64,000 bases of DNA. It comes from Triticum aestivum (Eukaryota; Streptophyta; Magnoliopsida; Poales; Poaceae). The stretch's first letter is position 1; each line of letters starts with the position of its first letter. The position numbers were made by a program, and so were the translations under genes. The notes beneath the pieces are model-generated. The model had not been told where the DNA came from. It saw only the letters and a list, made by a program, of their open reading frames with translations, and did not search any database. Positions 55,311 to 64,000 of the stretch are shown here, piece by piece. The DNA lies in assembly GCF_018294505.1 (NCBI RefSeq), contig NC_057803.1:689483791-689547790 (forward strand). Reading direction: 5' to 3'.

Positions 55311-56230
55311 ATGGCGTCTAGCGAGGAAAATTACCACCGTAAAGGTCCTTACTTTGATGGTACAAATTTTCGTAGTTGGAAGCATAAGATGAAAATGTAT
55401 ATTCTTGGTCATAACCTCGTCGTTCGTGTTGTTGTTCGTATTGGCTTGCAAGGTGAATACTTTGAAGATGGAAAAGAACCGGATCATGAAGCCACCGCGG
55501 ATGAATTGAAGATGTTGCAATACAATGCTCAAGCTTGTGACATTCTCTTCGATGGATTATGCCCTGAAGAATTGAAAAAAATCAGCCGCCTTGAGGATGC
55601 AAAGGAAATTTGGGATGCTTTGGTTGATATGCATGAAGGTACCGAGTCCGTGAAGGAATCCAAATTGGATGAGCTTCAAAGTCAAGTTGACAAGTACAAG
55701 ATGAAGGATGGTGAAGGAGTCGCCGAAATATACTCTAGGCTTGCTCTCATCACAAATGAGACTGTCGGCTTAGGAAGTGAAGAGATGACCGACAAATTCA
55801 TCATCAAGAATATCCTTAGAGCCTTGGATGGAAAATATGATACCGTGTGCACCTTGATCCAAATGATGGCCAATTAAAAAGATCTCAAGCCCACGGAAGT
55901 CATTGGTAGAATTGTTGCTCATGAGATGTCACTCAAGGATAAGGATGAGCTCCACAACAAGTCAAGTGGTGCTTACAAAGCTTCAAGTGATGCTCCTACA
56001 ACATCAAGTGACAAGCTAGTCTCCAATGAAGAATTGAGCTTAAGTGAAGACCTTCAACAAATTCTACAAGAATAGAAGCAAAGAGAGAAGCTCCAAGTCA
56101 AGGTCCTACAATGAGAAAAAAATCTTCTAGTCGTGATCGTGGTTGCCATAATTGTGGAAGACCCGGACACTACTCCAATGAGTGTACGACACCCTAAAGA
56201 AAATAGAAGACTCACAAAATAAGAGAAGTA
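55311..56230 (+). pseudogene. Copia gag with CCHC zinc knuckle
   Basis: Starts MASSEENYHRKGPYFDGTNF at 55,311, followed by the capsid-type region (FRSWKHKMKMYILGH, LEDAKEIWDALVDMHEG, IYSRLALITNETVGLGS). The frame stops with TAA at 55,875-55,877 but goes on in register (KDLKPTEVIGRIVAHEMSL) to a second stop near 56,073. After a frame change a zinc knuckle CHNCGRPGHYSNEC is found at 56,144-56,185. The Arg/Ser-rich tail continues to about 56,330 with breaks. Confidence 0.8.
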
Positions 56231-56333
56231 GAAGGGATGAATCAGCTCCAAGAGAGAGAAGGAGTAGAGATGATCGTTATGAACGAAGCCCCTATCAAGG
56301 AAGCAAGGATTCGGAAAGGAAGGAAAAGTCATT

Positions 56334-57250
56334 TGTTAGAGTTGTGTCGAATATAGTGTACAAGGTAGGTTACAGTTGGACTATGAGTTGTATTATGTTT
56401 ATAGGGTAAGGAGTCATGTCATAGTAGGACACTTCTATCCTGGGCCTCTCATATATAGTGTGGGTAAACAAACAATGTAATCTATGCCCACATAATAGCA
56501 CAGGAACGCAGGGGAAGCCGGCGGCATGTGCCGGCATCCAGGGCGACCGAGTGTGGTATTGTAGCGGTGTCATGGGAAGGAGCGACAATAGTCAGGCCTC
56601 GGAAAGGTAGCCATATCGGTGAACCTCGTTAACAAATCTCGATGTCGTGCTCATTTTATTGCTTGGTCCTTAGATGATCAACATGCATCATCAAATAGCG
56701 GTGTCAAGAGCAGGCTGAAGCATGCGTGGATGACTCATCGTGTGTGTGTATAGATGCAACACCGCGGTTTTGTTTTGAAAAAAAGATTGGGACCGAGTCC
56801 CTGGAGGCAGCGGCCTCTCGTGTACGACGCGGAAGGAGGCAGCTCACATCAAGCGGAAAAAGTCCAATGTGATACGACAATCCATTGGAGAGCATCGTGG
56901 CAAAGCAACAGCACCATCGGGAGTTGAGCTAGAGCAACTACACGTGAAGATGAAAAGTGTTCTTTGGTTGGAATTTGCTATTAGTACACGAGGGTGTACC
57001 ACGTCATATTTTGCTTGTGTACTTGGGCATCATGTGAGGAAAGCTCAGATGATTGTTCGAAGGGTCGGTCGTACAAAGAACTGTGGCGCCTCGGGTACCA
57101 GGTTTGAGGTGGAGAAGTTCGATGGGACTGAAAACCTTGAGTTATGGCAGACAAGGTGTGAAAGATTTGTTGGCACAATAGGGATGCTTGAAGGTGTTGC
57201 GGGAAGTCATGTCAGCTGTGATGGAATTATCATGTGATGGATGGAAATTC
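56334..57250 (+). mobile_element. Decayed copia: LTR and gag start
   Basis: Begins tgttagagttgtgtcg, an LTR start with tctcatatatagtg as TATA region near 56,448. About 360 bp on, a degenerate primer-binding site reads cggtgtcaagagcagg (near 56,697). At 57,105-57,230 a gag-like frame has FEVEKFDGTENLELWQTRCE and GMLEGVAG, like the start of copia gag proteins (usual form FDGTGNF-LW). No pol or second LTR is recognisable. Confidence 0.6.
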
Positions 57251-58765
57251 GTGGAAGACGATTTGAGAGCCTTGAGCTTGTCATACAGTCGGATAATTTT
57301 GGCTGGGTCAGACTAGACAGTCTGACGGATAGACATAAGTTGGTTGGTACAGAAGACGGTGGTGGGATCGATGATAATGACATAGGAGCATGATGCTAAT
57401 AGTGACAGACTTCTGGGCGTGGAAACACGTGGCGCAAGCTCCGAGGGCTTGTGTGGCTTCGACAAGACTATAGCGCTGGGTTGATTAAAGGTGATATACA
57501 CACGGAGCTTGAAGTCGACGGGGCGCGTGGGTGGACTGATTATCTACCATGGAGTCATGTTGAAGGTGGAGCTGGAGTCTAGAGGACTTCACTTGGCGCT
57601 GATTGAGGGGCTACAGCGTAAGAGCTCAAAGAGTCGAAGCCTATTCAGCGGTAAAAGCGAGTGACACGTAGTTTGGATTGGAGCCCAGCGGTCTGATGGA
57701 AGCGAGAAACTCGTCACCGGTTGGTGATGATCGGTGGTACTCTGTAGTGGGGGTTGAGTGGTGTGGGTTCGCGACCCTTGAGACTCGACCCGGACAGTAG
57801 AGGCTCGATGCAGTAATAGTAGCAAGGCGTGCGGCACGCACGGGTCATGGAGATGGGCCAGGGCTCTGGTGGTTATACATGTGGTGAGACAATTGTCAAT
57901 TTGACTCGGGATGACTACAAGCAATGGTGAAATTCCTTCAAGTTTCAGATAGGCGGTCAAGTAAGAGCGGTGATGTTGAGTTCAGGTAACTCTTATGTGT
58001 GACACCTAATATGTGAGTTGTTCACTTTCGCGCAGGTCAGTGATCAGTGTGGGATTGCGTTGGACGGATACTCTGGAAGTTGGGAACACAAACTACAATG
58101 ACAAGGAACTTAATTTTGCTCGAGTGTTGACTGTGGTCAAGAAAAAAAGGGACTACAAGTTGCAGGTGGAGTCACATGGACTTGACGGGAACTTCAGCCA
58201 CTTCGTTCCATTGAAGGGGGGTTCAAGAACCGGCACAATGTCTGACCATCCTGATATGTCACGGAGCTCATCGGCTCCTATGTCCCATCATCCAGAACGG
58301 ATTTGGTGGGCCAGAGCTAATTGTCCTCCCATCAGTGTTCCAGCTTCCCGTTGTCTAGATCGGATCGGCGCAAGCCGGAGATCTGGCGGCCGTGGACCGC
58401 GCCAACAGTGAAGGCTAGTGGCTTTTGTGCGGTCAATCTCGGAGACTCCATGGTTGTACAGTTGTGCTGCAGTGGCTGCGTCTACGCGAGTGGCCGCTGG
58501 TACTGATCAATTTACCGGATCAGCACCATCTCCATACACTGTATCGGCAACAGTGACTAGTCTGGACAGTGGCGGCAAAACCACTGCGGATTGAAGTGGT
58601 CATCGAAAGAGTTCCTGAGGGTTCCGCATCAGTGGTTTGCGGTGTGATGCAATCTACATATGACGGCTTGACGCAGAGGATATGGTTGTGCAACAGCGAC
58701 GTTTGGTTTCTGGGCCAACACATGTTGCTACTGAGAAAGTTGAAAAGTGGTGGCAACAATGCATG
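57251..58765. other. Unassigned sequence, probably retroelement internal DNA
   Basis: No frame with recognisable domains. GC content and gtg/gac-rich texture resemble the non-coding interior of a copia derivative, but no termini are visible. Confidence 0.35.
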
Positions 58766-59254
58766 ATTGACTTAGACGAGCTCCGGGGTGAAAACCTAGG
58801 TCTAACCCATGTTGGTTATACTTGGCAATGGCAATATTATTGCATCATCACCTTCTTGAACGCATTGGTCGGATTTCCTCCATCTAATTCTGGGTGAAAA
58901 CCTAGATTCTGACCATTGGTGGTTGGATCCAGTGACGATGACGTTTGAGCATTGCTCCCTTCTTAAATGTGTTGTTGTTGAAGAACCTCATTGTCTTTGT
59001 AGTGCTATTCGATGGTTGGTGCACTCATTCCGAATTTGAGCTCCTCAGTTTTTTGTTTTGTTTTCTTTATTTTTCCTCTCCCTTAGCCATATCTTGGGTG
59101 TTATATGACTTTGCTATTTCTTAGGGTGTTGTGTGTGTGCGTTGGTGTTGGCCGTGTACATCCTAGCTATGCAGAGGTTGGGTGTGTGCTCATAGTATTT
59201 GTATCCTTTTGATGCTTCCTTTTGAGTTAATAAAATCCATCCTTTATCAAAAAT
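58766..59254 (+). mobile_element. Retroposon 3' tail (LINE-like)
   Basis: Contains two copies of a gggtgaaaacctag word (about 58,767 and 58,893) and ends gttaataaaatccatccttt-atcaaaaa, an AATAAA-type signal and A-rich tail. It adjoins copy 4 of the promoter-like segment exactly at atagtacc. No coding domain. Confidence 0.4.
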
Positions 59255-59439
59255 AGTACCAGAAGCACACACAAGAAATACTATCGGGTTGGCAAGTGGT
59301 GGCACCTGCATGTCACGTTACCCAACCAATAAATATCAGTCTCTCCCGTGCCTCCCAGTTTCAATTCCTGTTTCATCTACCAAAGAGAGATCATCAGTAT
59401 ATATCTAGAGAGTGGAAAATATCTATTGCGAATTGTGTA
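59255..59439 (+). repeat. Promoter-like duplicated segment, copy 4
   Basis: atagtaccagaagcacacac, cctgcatgtcac, ccaaccaataaatat (59,322-59,336), cagtttcaattcctgttt and gcgaattgtgta, where the CACTA transposon interrupts just before the expected ggcttgaaagg. The left end is cut by the retroposon tail. Confidence 0.6.
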
Positions 59440-59592
59440 CACTGGTAGAAAAAGAGGCTTCCGTCCAGCCCCATTAGTCGCGAAACTGTAGGAACCGCGA
59501 CTAATGAAGTCTTTAGTCGCGGTTCGGCAGACGAACCGCGACCAAAGGCCTGGGCCCAGGGCGCTCGGTGGCCAGCTGGTGCACGTGAGGGG

Positions 59593-59630
59593 CTTTAGTC
59601 GCGGTTGGCCAGGCCAACCGCGACTAAAGC
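59593..59630. repeat. CACTA subterminal palindrome, left
   Basis: tttagtcgcggttggcc, then aggccaaccgcgactaaa: a near-perfect palindrome typical of transposase-binding subterminal repeats in this superfamily. Confidence 0.85.
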
Positions 59631-59987
59631 TCCTCCCCTATATATACCAGTTCAGCACGCTCACTTAGCCATTTGGTGCCACTTTTCTTCACAAGCTTCA
59701 CAAGGGGGTGTAGGTTTGCTTTTGGTTCCTCTTATGCACACAAGGTGTTTGATGAAATGCCCCAAGAGCGTGAAACAAACATGATATGAAGTGTTGGAGC
59801 CACACTTGAGGTTCCTCATTTATTTTTTCCTCCTCGATCGCGGTTAGCAACTTGAACCTTTCATGCATGTGTGTCATTGATAAAATATGCATGTGTGTTG
59901 TTCATTGTTTAATTTCTATTGTTTATAGCTAGTTAGTTTAACAAATGCATGATGGTTAATTATATATTTTATATTATAATAATGCAG

Positions 59988-62795
59988 ATGAATCGGCAAA
60001 GGATGTACGGTAACCGACTCTCCCGCGAGTTCACTACGGGTTTGAAAGATTTCCTCGTAGTGGCTAATGCGAACAAGCAGAAGGGTTTTGTTATCTGTCC
60101 ATGTGTTGACTATAAGAATCAGAAGGATTACTCTTCCTCAAGAGAAGTTCACGTGCACCTGCGTCGGCACGGTTTCATGCCAAGCTATAATTGTTGGACC
60201 AAGCATGGAGAAAGAGGGGTTATAATGGAAGAAGATGAAGAAGGGGATGATTTCATCGATGAAAGCTATCTTGCTCATTTCGGTGATACTTTCATGGAGG
60301 ATGCTGAAGGTGAAGGGGGAGGTGAAGGGGAAGGTGAAGGTGAAGAAGAGGCACGTGATGAGACCGTTGATGATCTTGGTCGGACCATTGCTGATGCACG
60401 AAGACGCTGCGAAACTGAAAAGGAGAGGGAGAATTTGGATCGCATGTTAGAGGATCACAGAAAGTCGTTGTACCCCGGATGCGATGATGGTCTGAAAAAG
60501 CTGGGCTGCACACTGGATTTGCTGAAATGGAAGGCACAGGCAGGTGTAGCTGACTCGGCATTTGAAAACTTGCTGAAAATGTTGAAGAATATGTTTCCAA
60601 AGAATAACGAGTTGCCCGCCAGTACATACGAAGCAAAGAAGGTTGTCTGCCCTCTAGGTTTAGAGGTTCTGAAGATACATGCATACATCAACGACTGCAT
60701 CCTCTACCGCGGTGAATACGAGAATTTGAATGAATGCCCGGTATGCACTGCATTGCGTTATAAGATCAGAGGCGATGACCCTGGTGACGATGTTGAGGGC
60801 GAGAAACCCAGGAAGAGGGTTCCCGCCAAGGTGATGTGGTATGCTCCTATAATACCACGGTTGAAACGTCTGTTCAGGAACAAAGAGCATGCCAAGTTGT
60901 TGCGATGGCACAAAGAGGACCGTAAGTCGGACGGGGAGTTGAGACACACCGCAGATGGAACGCAATGGAGAAAGATCGACAAAGAGTTCAAAGATTTGGC
61001 AGCTGACGCAAGGAACATAAGATTTGGTCTAAGTACAGATGGCATGAATCCTTTTGGCGAGCAGAGCTCCAGCCATAGCATCGGGCCCGTGACTCTATGC
61101 ATCTACAACCTTCCTCCTTGGTTGTGCATGAAGCGGAAGTTCATTATGATGCCAGTGCTCATCCAAGGTCCGAAGCAACCCGGCAATGACATTGATGTGT
61201 ACCTAAGGCCATTAGTTGATGAACTTTTACAGCTGTGGGGCAGACCTAGTGTCCGTGTGTGGGATGAGCACAAAGAAGAGGAATTTAACCTACGAGCGTT
61301 GCTTTTTGTAACCATCAACGATTGGCCTGCTCTTAGTAACCTTTCGGGACTGTCAAATAAGGGATACAATGCATGCACGCACTGCTTACATGAGACTGAA
61401 AGTGTACATTTGCCAAATTGTAAGAAGAACGTGTACCTTGGGCATCGTCGATTTCTTCCGAAAATTCATCCAGTAAGAAAGAAAGGCAAGCATTACAACG
61501 GCAAGGCAGATCACCGGCCGAAGCCTGCGGAACGCACTGGTGCTGAGGTATTTGATATGGTCAAGGATTTGAAAGTCATCTTTGGAAAGGGTCCTGGCGG
61601 ACAATCGGTTCCAAAGGGAGCTGACGGGCACGCAGCCATGTGGAAGAAGAAATGTATATTCTGGGAGCTAGAATATTGGAAAGTCCTAGAAGTCCGCTCT
61701 GCAATCGACGTGATGCACGTTACGAAGAATATTTGCGTGAACCTCCTAAGCTTCTTGGGCGTGTATGGGAAGACAAATGATACAAAGGAAGCACGGCAGG
61801 ACCAGCAACGTTTGAAAGACCCTGATGACCGGCATCCGGAATGGTTTCAAGGTCGTGCCAGCTACGCTCTGACCAAAGAAGAGAAGGTCATCTTTTTTGA
61901 ATGCCTGAGCAGTATGAAGGTCCCGTCTGGATTCTCGTCCAATATAAAGGGAATAATAAACATGGCGGAGAAAAAGTTCCAAAACCTGAAGTCTCACGAC
62001 TGCCACGTGATTATGACGCAATTGCTTCCGATTGCTTTGAGGGGGCTCCTGCCGGAAAATGTTCGAGTAGCCATTGTGAAGCTATGTGCATTCCTCAATG
62101 CAATCTCTCAGAAGGTAATCAATCCAGAAATTCTACCACGGTTACAGAACGATGTGATCCAATGTCTTGTCAGTTTCGAGTTGGTGTTCCCGCCATCCTT
62201 CTTCAATATTATGACGCACCTCTTGGTTCACCTAGTCGAAGAGATTTTCATTCTCGGTCCTGTATTTCTACACAATATGTTCCCCTTCGAGAGGTTCATG
62301 GGAGTATTAAAGAAATATGTTCGTAACCGTGCTAGGCCAGAAGGAAGCATCGCCAAGGGCTATGGAAATGAGGAGGTAATTGAGTTTTGTGTTGACTTTG
62401 TTCCTGACCTTAAGCCGATTGGTCTTCCTCGATCGCGGCACGAGGGGAGACTAAGTGGAAAAGGCACGATCGGAAGGAAATCAACGATATATATGGACGG
62501 CCATTCTCTGACTGAAGCACACCACACTGTACTGACCAATTCCAGCTTGGTGGCTCCGTACTTTGAGACACACAAGAATATTTTACGCTCGGACAACCCG
62601 GGGAAGCCTGAATCCTGGATTAGGAAGGCCCACATGGAGACTTTCGGCAGTTGGTTGAGAAAACATTTAATGAATGACAATGATGTTGTAGATCAGCTGT
62701 ACATGCATGTTGGCCAAGACACCATCTTCGACTATAACGACTTTCCAAGGGTACGAGATAAATGGGAATACATTTTACACGATCGCCCAAGATAA
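59988..62795 (+). pseudogene. TNP2-type CACTA transposase (frameshifted 3' end)
   Basis: The coding exon probably starts at MNRQRMYGNRLSREF (59,988) right after an acceptor-like aataatgcag. An N-terminal transposase-associated region (GFVICPCVDYKNQKDYSS, HLRRHGFMPSYNCWTKHGE) is followed by a Glu/Gly-rich acidic stretch. The TNP2 core follows with LSTDGMNPFGEQSS, LFVTINDWPALSNLSGLSNK, GYNACTHCLHE, and IDVMHVTKNICVNLLSF. The C-terminal part carries FPFERFMGVLKKYVRNRARP. It cuts and joins element ends in the nucleus. Near 62,705 a small indel moves the conserved frame, so the last ~30 residues before the stop at 62,795 are out of register. The gene is therefore probably defective. Confidence 0.88.
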
Positions 62796-63336
62796 AAAAG
62801 AGCACCAACCAAAACAGTGGTGTCCGCTTTGATGCAGCAACCGAGAATGGGCAAAAGGTCACATATTATGGTTACATAGAGGAGATATGGGAACTTGACT
62901 ATGGACCCTCCTTTAAGGCCCTTTGTTCCGGTGCAAATGGTTCAAGCTAACAGGAGGTGGGGTAAAGGTGGACCAGCAATACGGAATGACAATGGTGGAT
63001 TTCAACAATCTTGGTTACCTTGACGAACCATTCGTCCTAGCGAAAGATGCCGCTCACGTTTTCTACGTGAAGGACATGAGTAGCAAACCGAGGAACCGGA
63101 AAGATAAGAAAATGATCAGTACATCATGCGATGATCCAAAGCGCCACATTGTTCTTTCAGGGAAAAGAAACATCGTGGGAGTGGAGGACAAGACAGACAT
63201 GTCAGAAGATTATAATATGTTTGCTGAAATTCCGCCCTTCAAAGTGAACACCGACCCAAGCATTAAGTTAAATGATGAGGATGCTCCATGGATACGGCAC
63301 AATCGTAAGCAAGCAGGGACACAAGGGAAGAAATGA
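62705..63336 (+). pseudogene. DUF4216-type C-terminal region of the CACTA transposase
   Basis: Continuation of the transposase gene in other frames: FQGYEINGNTFYTIAQ, SGVRFDAATENGQ, YYGYIEEIWELDYGPSFK. A 1-base loss near 62,925 follows, then FRCKWFKLTGGGVKVDQQYG, VDFNNLGYLDEPFVLA and KRNIVGVEDKTDMSEDYN, ending GTQGKK at 63,336. This order is the DUF4216 domain that follows TNP2 in plant CACTA proteins. An extra A near 62,795 may be a third indel. Confidence 0.82.
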
Positions 63337-63464
63337 TGTGTAATAATTTATTGTACCAAACTTTGTTGAATGGATCATGTGAATTGTATTACCCGTGATG
63401 TGTTTGGTGTCCATTTTCGAATGATTCGAGATACCACTGATGATACATGAAATTTGGAGTGATT

Positions 63465-63610
63465 TAGTCATACTCCTGCCTAGGCGTATAATATGCATAC
63501 TCGTAGTCTTCATAGCCGCCGCCGTTGTACTGGTAGTCGTCGCCTTCTAAGTTGCCGCCGTCGTCATCGCTGCTGTCGTCGCTGTCGTACTCCTGCCTAG
63601 GCGTATAAAA
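63465..63610 (-). CDS. C-terminal end of the second CACTA protein
   Basis: Minus-strand frame ending YYTPRQEYD and a stop at about 63,463. It is rich in Asp, Tyr and Gly (GNLEGDDYQYNGGGYED) and contains the motif YTPRQEYD twice, 30-odd residues apart. It converges on the transposase gene, as expected for the second gene of CACTA elements (TNPA-like DNA-binding protein). Upstream exons would lie to the right, beyond the AT-rich repeat. Confidence 0.5.
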
Positions 63611-63860
63611 TTTTGAATTGAATTAGTTTTATTTTTCTGAATTTTTTGATATATTATTTCTATTTTTAACATTTTGAATTGAATTAGTTTTATTTTTCTT
63701 AATTTTTTGATATATTATTTGTATTTTTAGAATTTTGAATTGAATTAGTTTTATTTTTCTGAATTTTTTGATATAATATTTGTGTTTTTAACATATTGAA
63801 TTGAATTAGTTTTATTTTTCTGAATTTTTTGATATATTATTTGTATTTTTAAGATTTTGA
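63608..63860. repeat. AT-rich tandem repeat, period about 62 bp, four copies
   Basis: Unit contains ttttgaattgaattagtt, tttatttttctgaattttt and gatatattatttgtattt. Probably in an intron of the second CACTA gene. Confidence 0.9.
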
Positions 63861-63885
63861 AAAAGAAAAAGTATTTTGAAAAATA

Positions 63886-64000
63886 CCTTTAGTCGCGGTT
63901 GGCCTGGCCAACCGCGACTAAAGGTCGTTGCGCGCGGGAACGCAAAAACCCGCCAAAAAACCCTTTAGTCGCGGTTGGTCTGGCCAACCGCGACTAAAGG
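63886..64000. repeat. CACTA palindromes, right
   Basis: Two copies of a ctttagtcgcggttgg / ccaaccgcgactaaag palindrome (63,886-63,921 and 63,963-64,000), same core as the left subterminal palindrome. Confidence 0.9.

Larger units (their letters stand above)
38539..56333 (+). mobile_element. Copia retrotransposon, 5' LTR and gag only
   Basis: Plus-strand element starting tgaaagtgcaactaatccc. Its 5' LTR is in two pieces (38,539-39,777 and 54,890-55,226), split by the gypsy-type array. The LTR ends cctaca, followed by ag and the primer-binding site tggtatcagagctttg (55,229-55,244). Only the gag region follows before another retroelement begins at 56,334; pol and the 3' LTR are missing. Confidence 0.8.
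59440..64000 (+). mobile_element. CACTA transposon, left part (runs off the window)
   Basis: Terminus cactggtagaaaaagaggc (CACTG in place of CACTA) after host GTA. Subterminal inverted repeats of ttagtcgcggttggcc type occur at 59,593-59,630 and again at 63,886-63,921 and 63,963-64,000. It encodes a TNP2-type transposase on the plus strand and the tail of a second protein on the minus strand. The right terminus is outside. Confidence 0.9.

Noticed and set aside
59949..59987. Upstream Met of the CACTA transposase frame
   Set aside because: The extra residues come from AT-rich sequence ending in an acceptor-like aataatgcag; the conserved protein starts after it.
1..64000. A bacterial-style operon, phage or defence system
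   Set aside because: All long frames carry plant transposon domains, introns and splice sites are visible, and no operon-like gene packing or ribosome-binding sites are present.

Overview
The window is nuclear DNA from a grass of the Triticeae (wheat, Aegilops or barley group). It has no compact gene clusters. It carries a BARE/WIS/Angela-type copia element with 1.76-kb LTRs, a 113-bp Stowaway MITE, a CACTA transposon with a TNP2-type transposase, a Helitron, LINE fragments and a gypsy-type gag-protease element. Almost all the long open frames belong to mobile elements. Four runs of N (429, 296, 347 and 397 bases) are assembly gaps, and the frames drawn across them are meaningless.

Layout. 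Positions 1-13,350 are a mosaic: duplicated low-copy segments, a fragment of a 2-oxoglutarate/Fe(II) dioxygenase exon, a Helitron of about 4.2 kb, a degenerate minus-strand LINE, a Stowaway MITE and a GC-rich DNA transposon remnant. Positions 13,860-36,491 are one broken minus-strand gene that resembles the AOP branch of 2-oxoglutarate-dependent dioxygenases. Exon 1 is at 36.1-36.5 kb, exon 2 at 16.2-16.5 kb and exon 3 at 13.9-14.1 kb. Intron 1 holds a three-level stack of copia retrotransposons: outer 16,556-36,076, middle 17,274-31,300, inner 21,103-29,879. Each level has its own 5-bp target duplication, and all three lie on the minus strand. The first codons of exon 3 are split by a 2-kb LINE.

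From 36.5 to 38.5 kb is the 5' flank of that gene and another copy of the duplicated segment. From 38,539 to 56,333 lies a plus-strand copia element. Its 5' LTR is split by a gypsy-type array (39,778-54,884) built as LTR-internal-LTR-internal-LTR; both internal regions carry gag and protease but no reverse transcriptase or integrase. A decayed copia and a retroposon tail follow. The fourth copy of a promoter-like segment (59,255-59,439) is cut by a CACTA transposon that runs off the right edge.

The elements do not cooperate as a pathway. What links the window is a local tandem duplication (a dioxygenase gene plus a promoter-like segment, visible in up to four places) that was later invaded. 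LTR divergence counted by eye is about 4.4% for the outer, 1.6% for the middle and 1.4% for the inner copia, which agrees with the nesting order. I found no intact host protein-coding gene, tRNA, rRNA or CRISPR array. The only long intact polyprotein is that of the inner BARE-type element.
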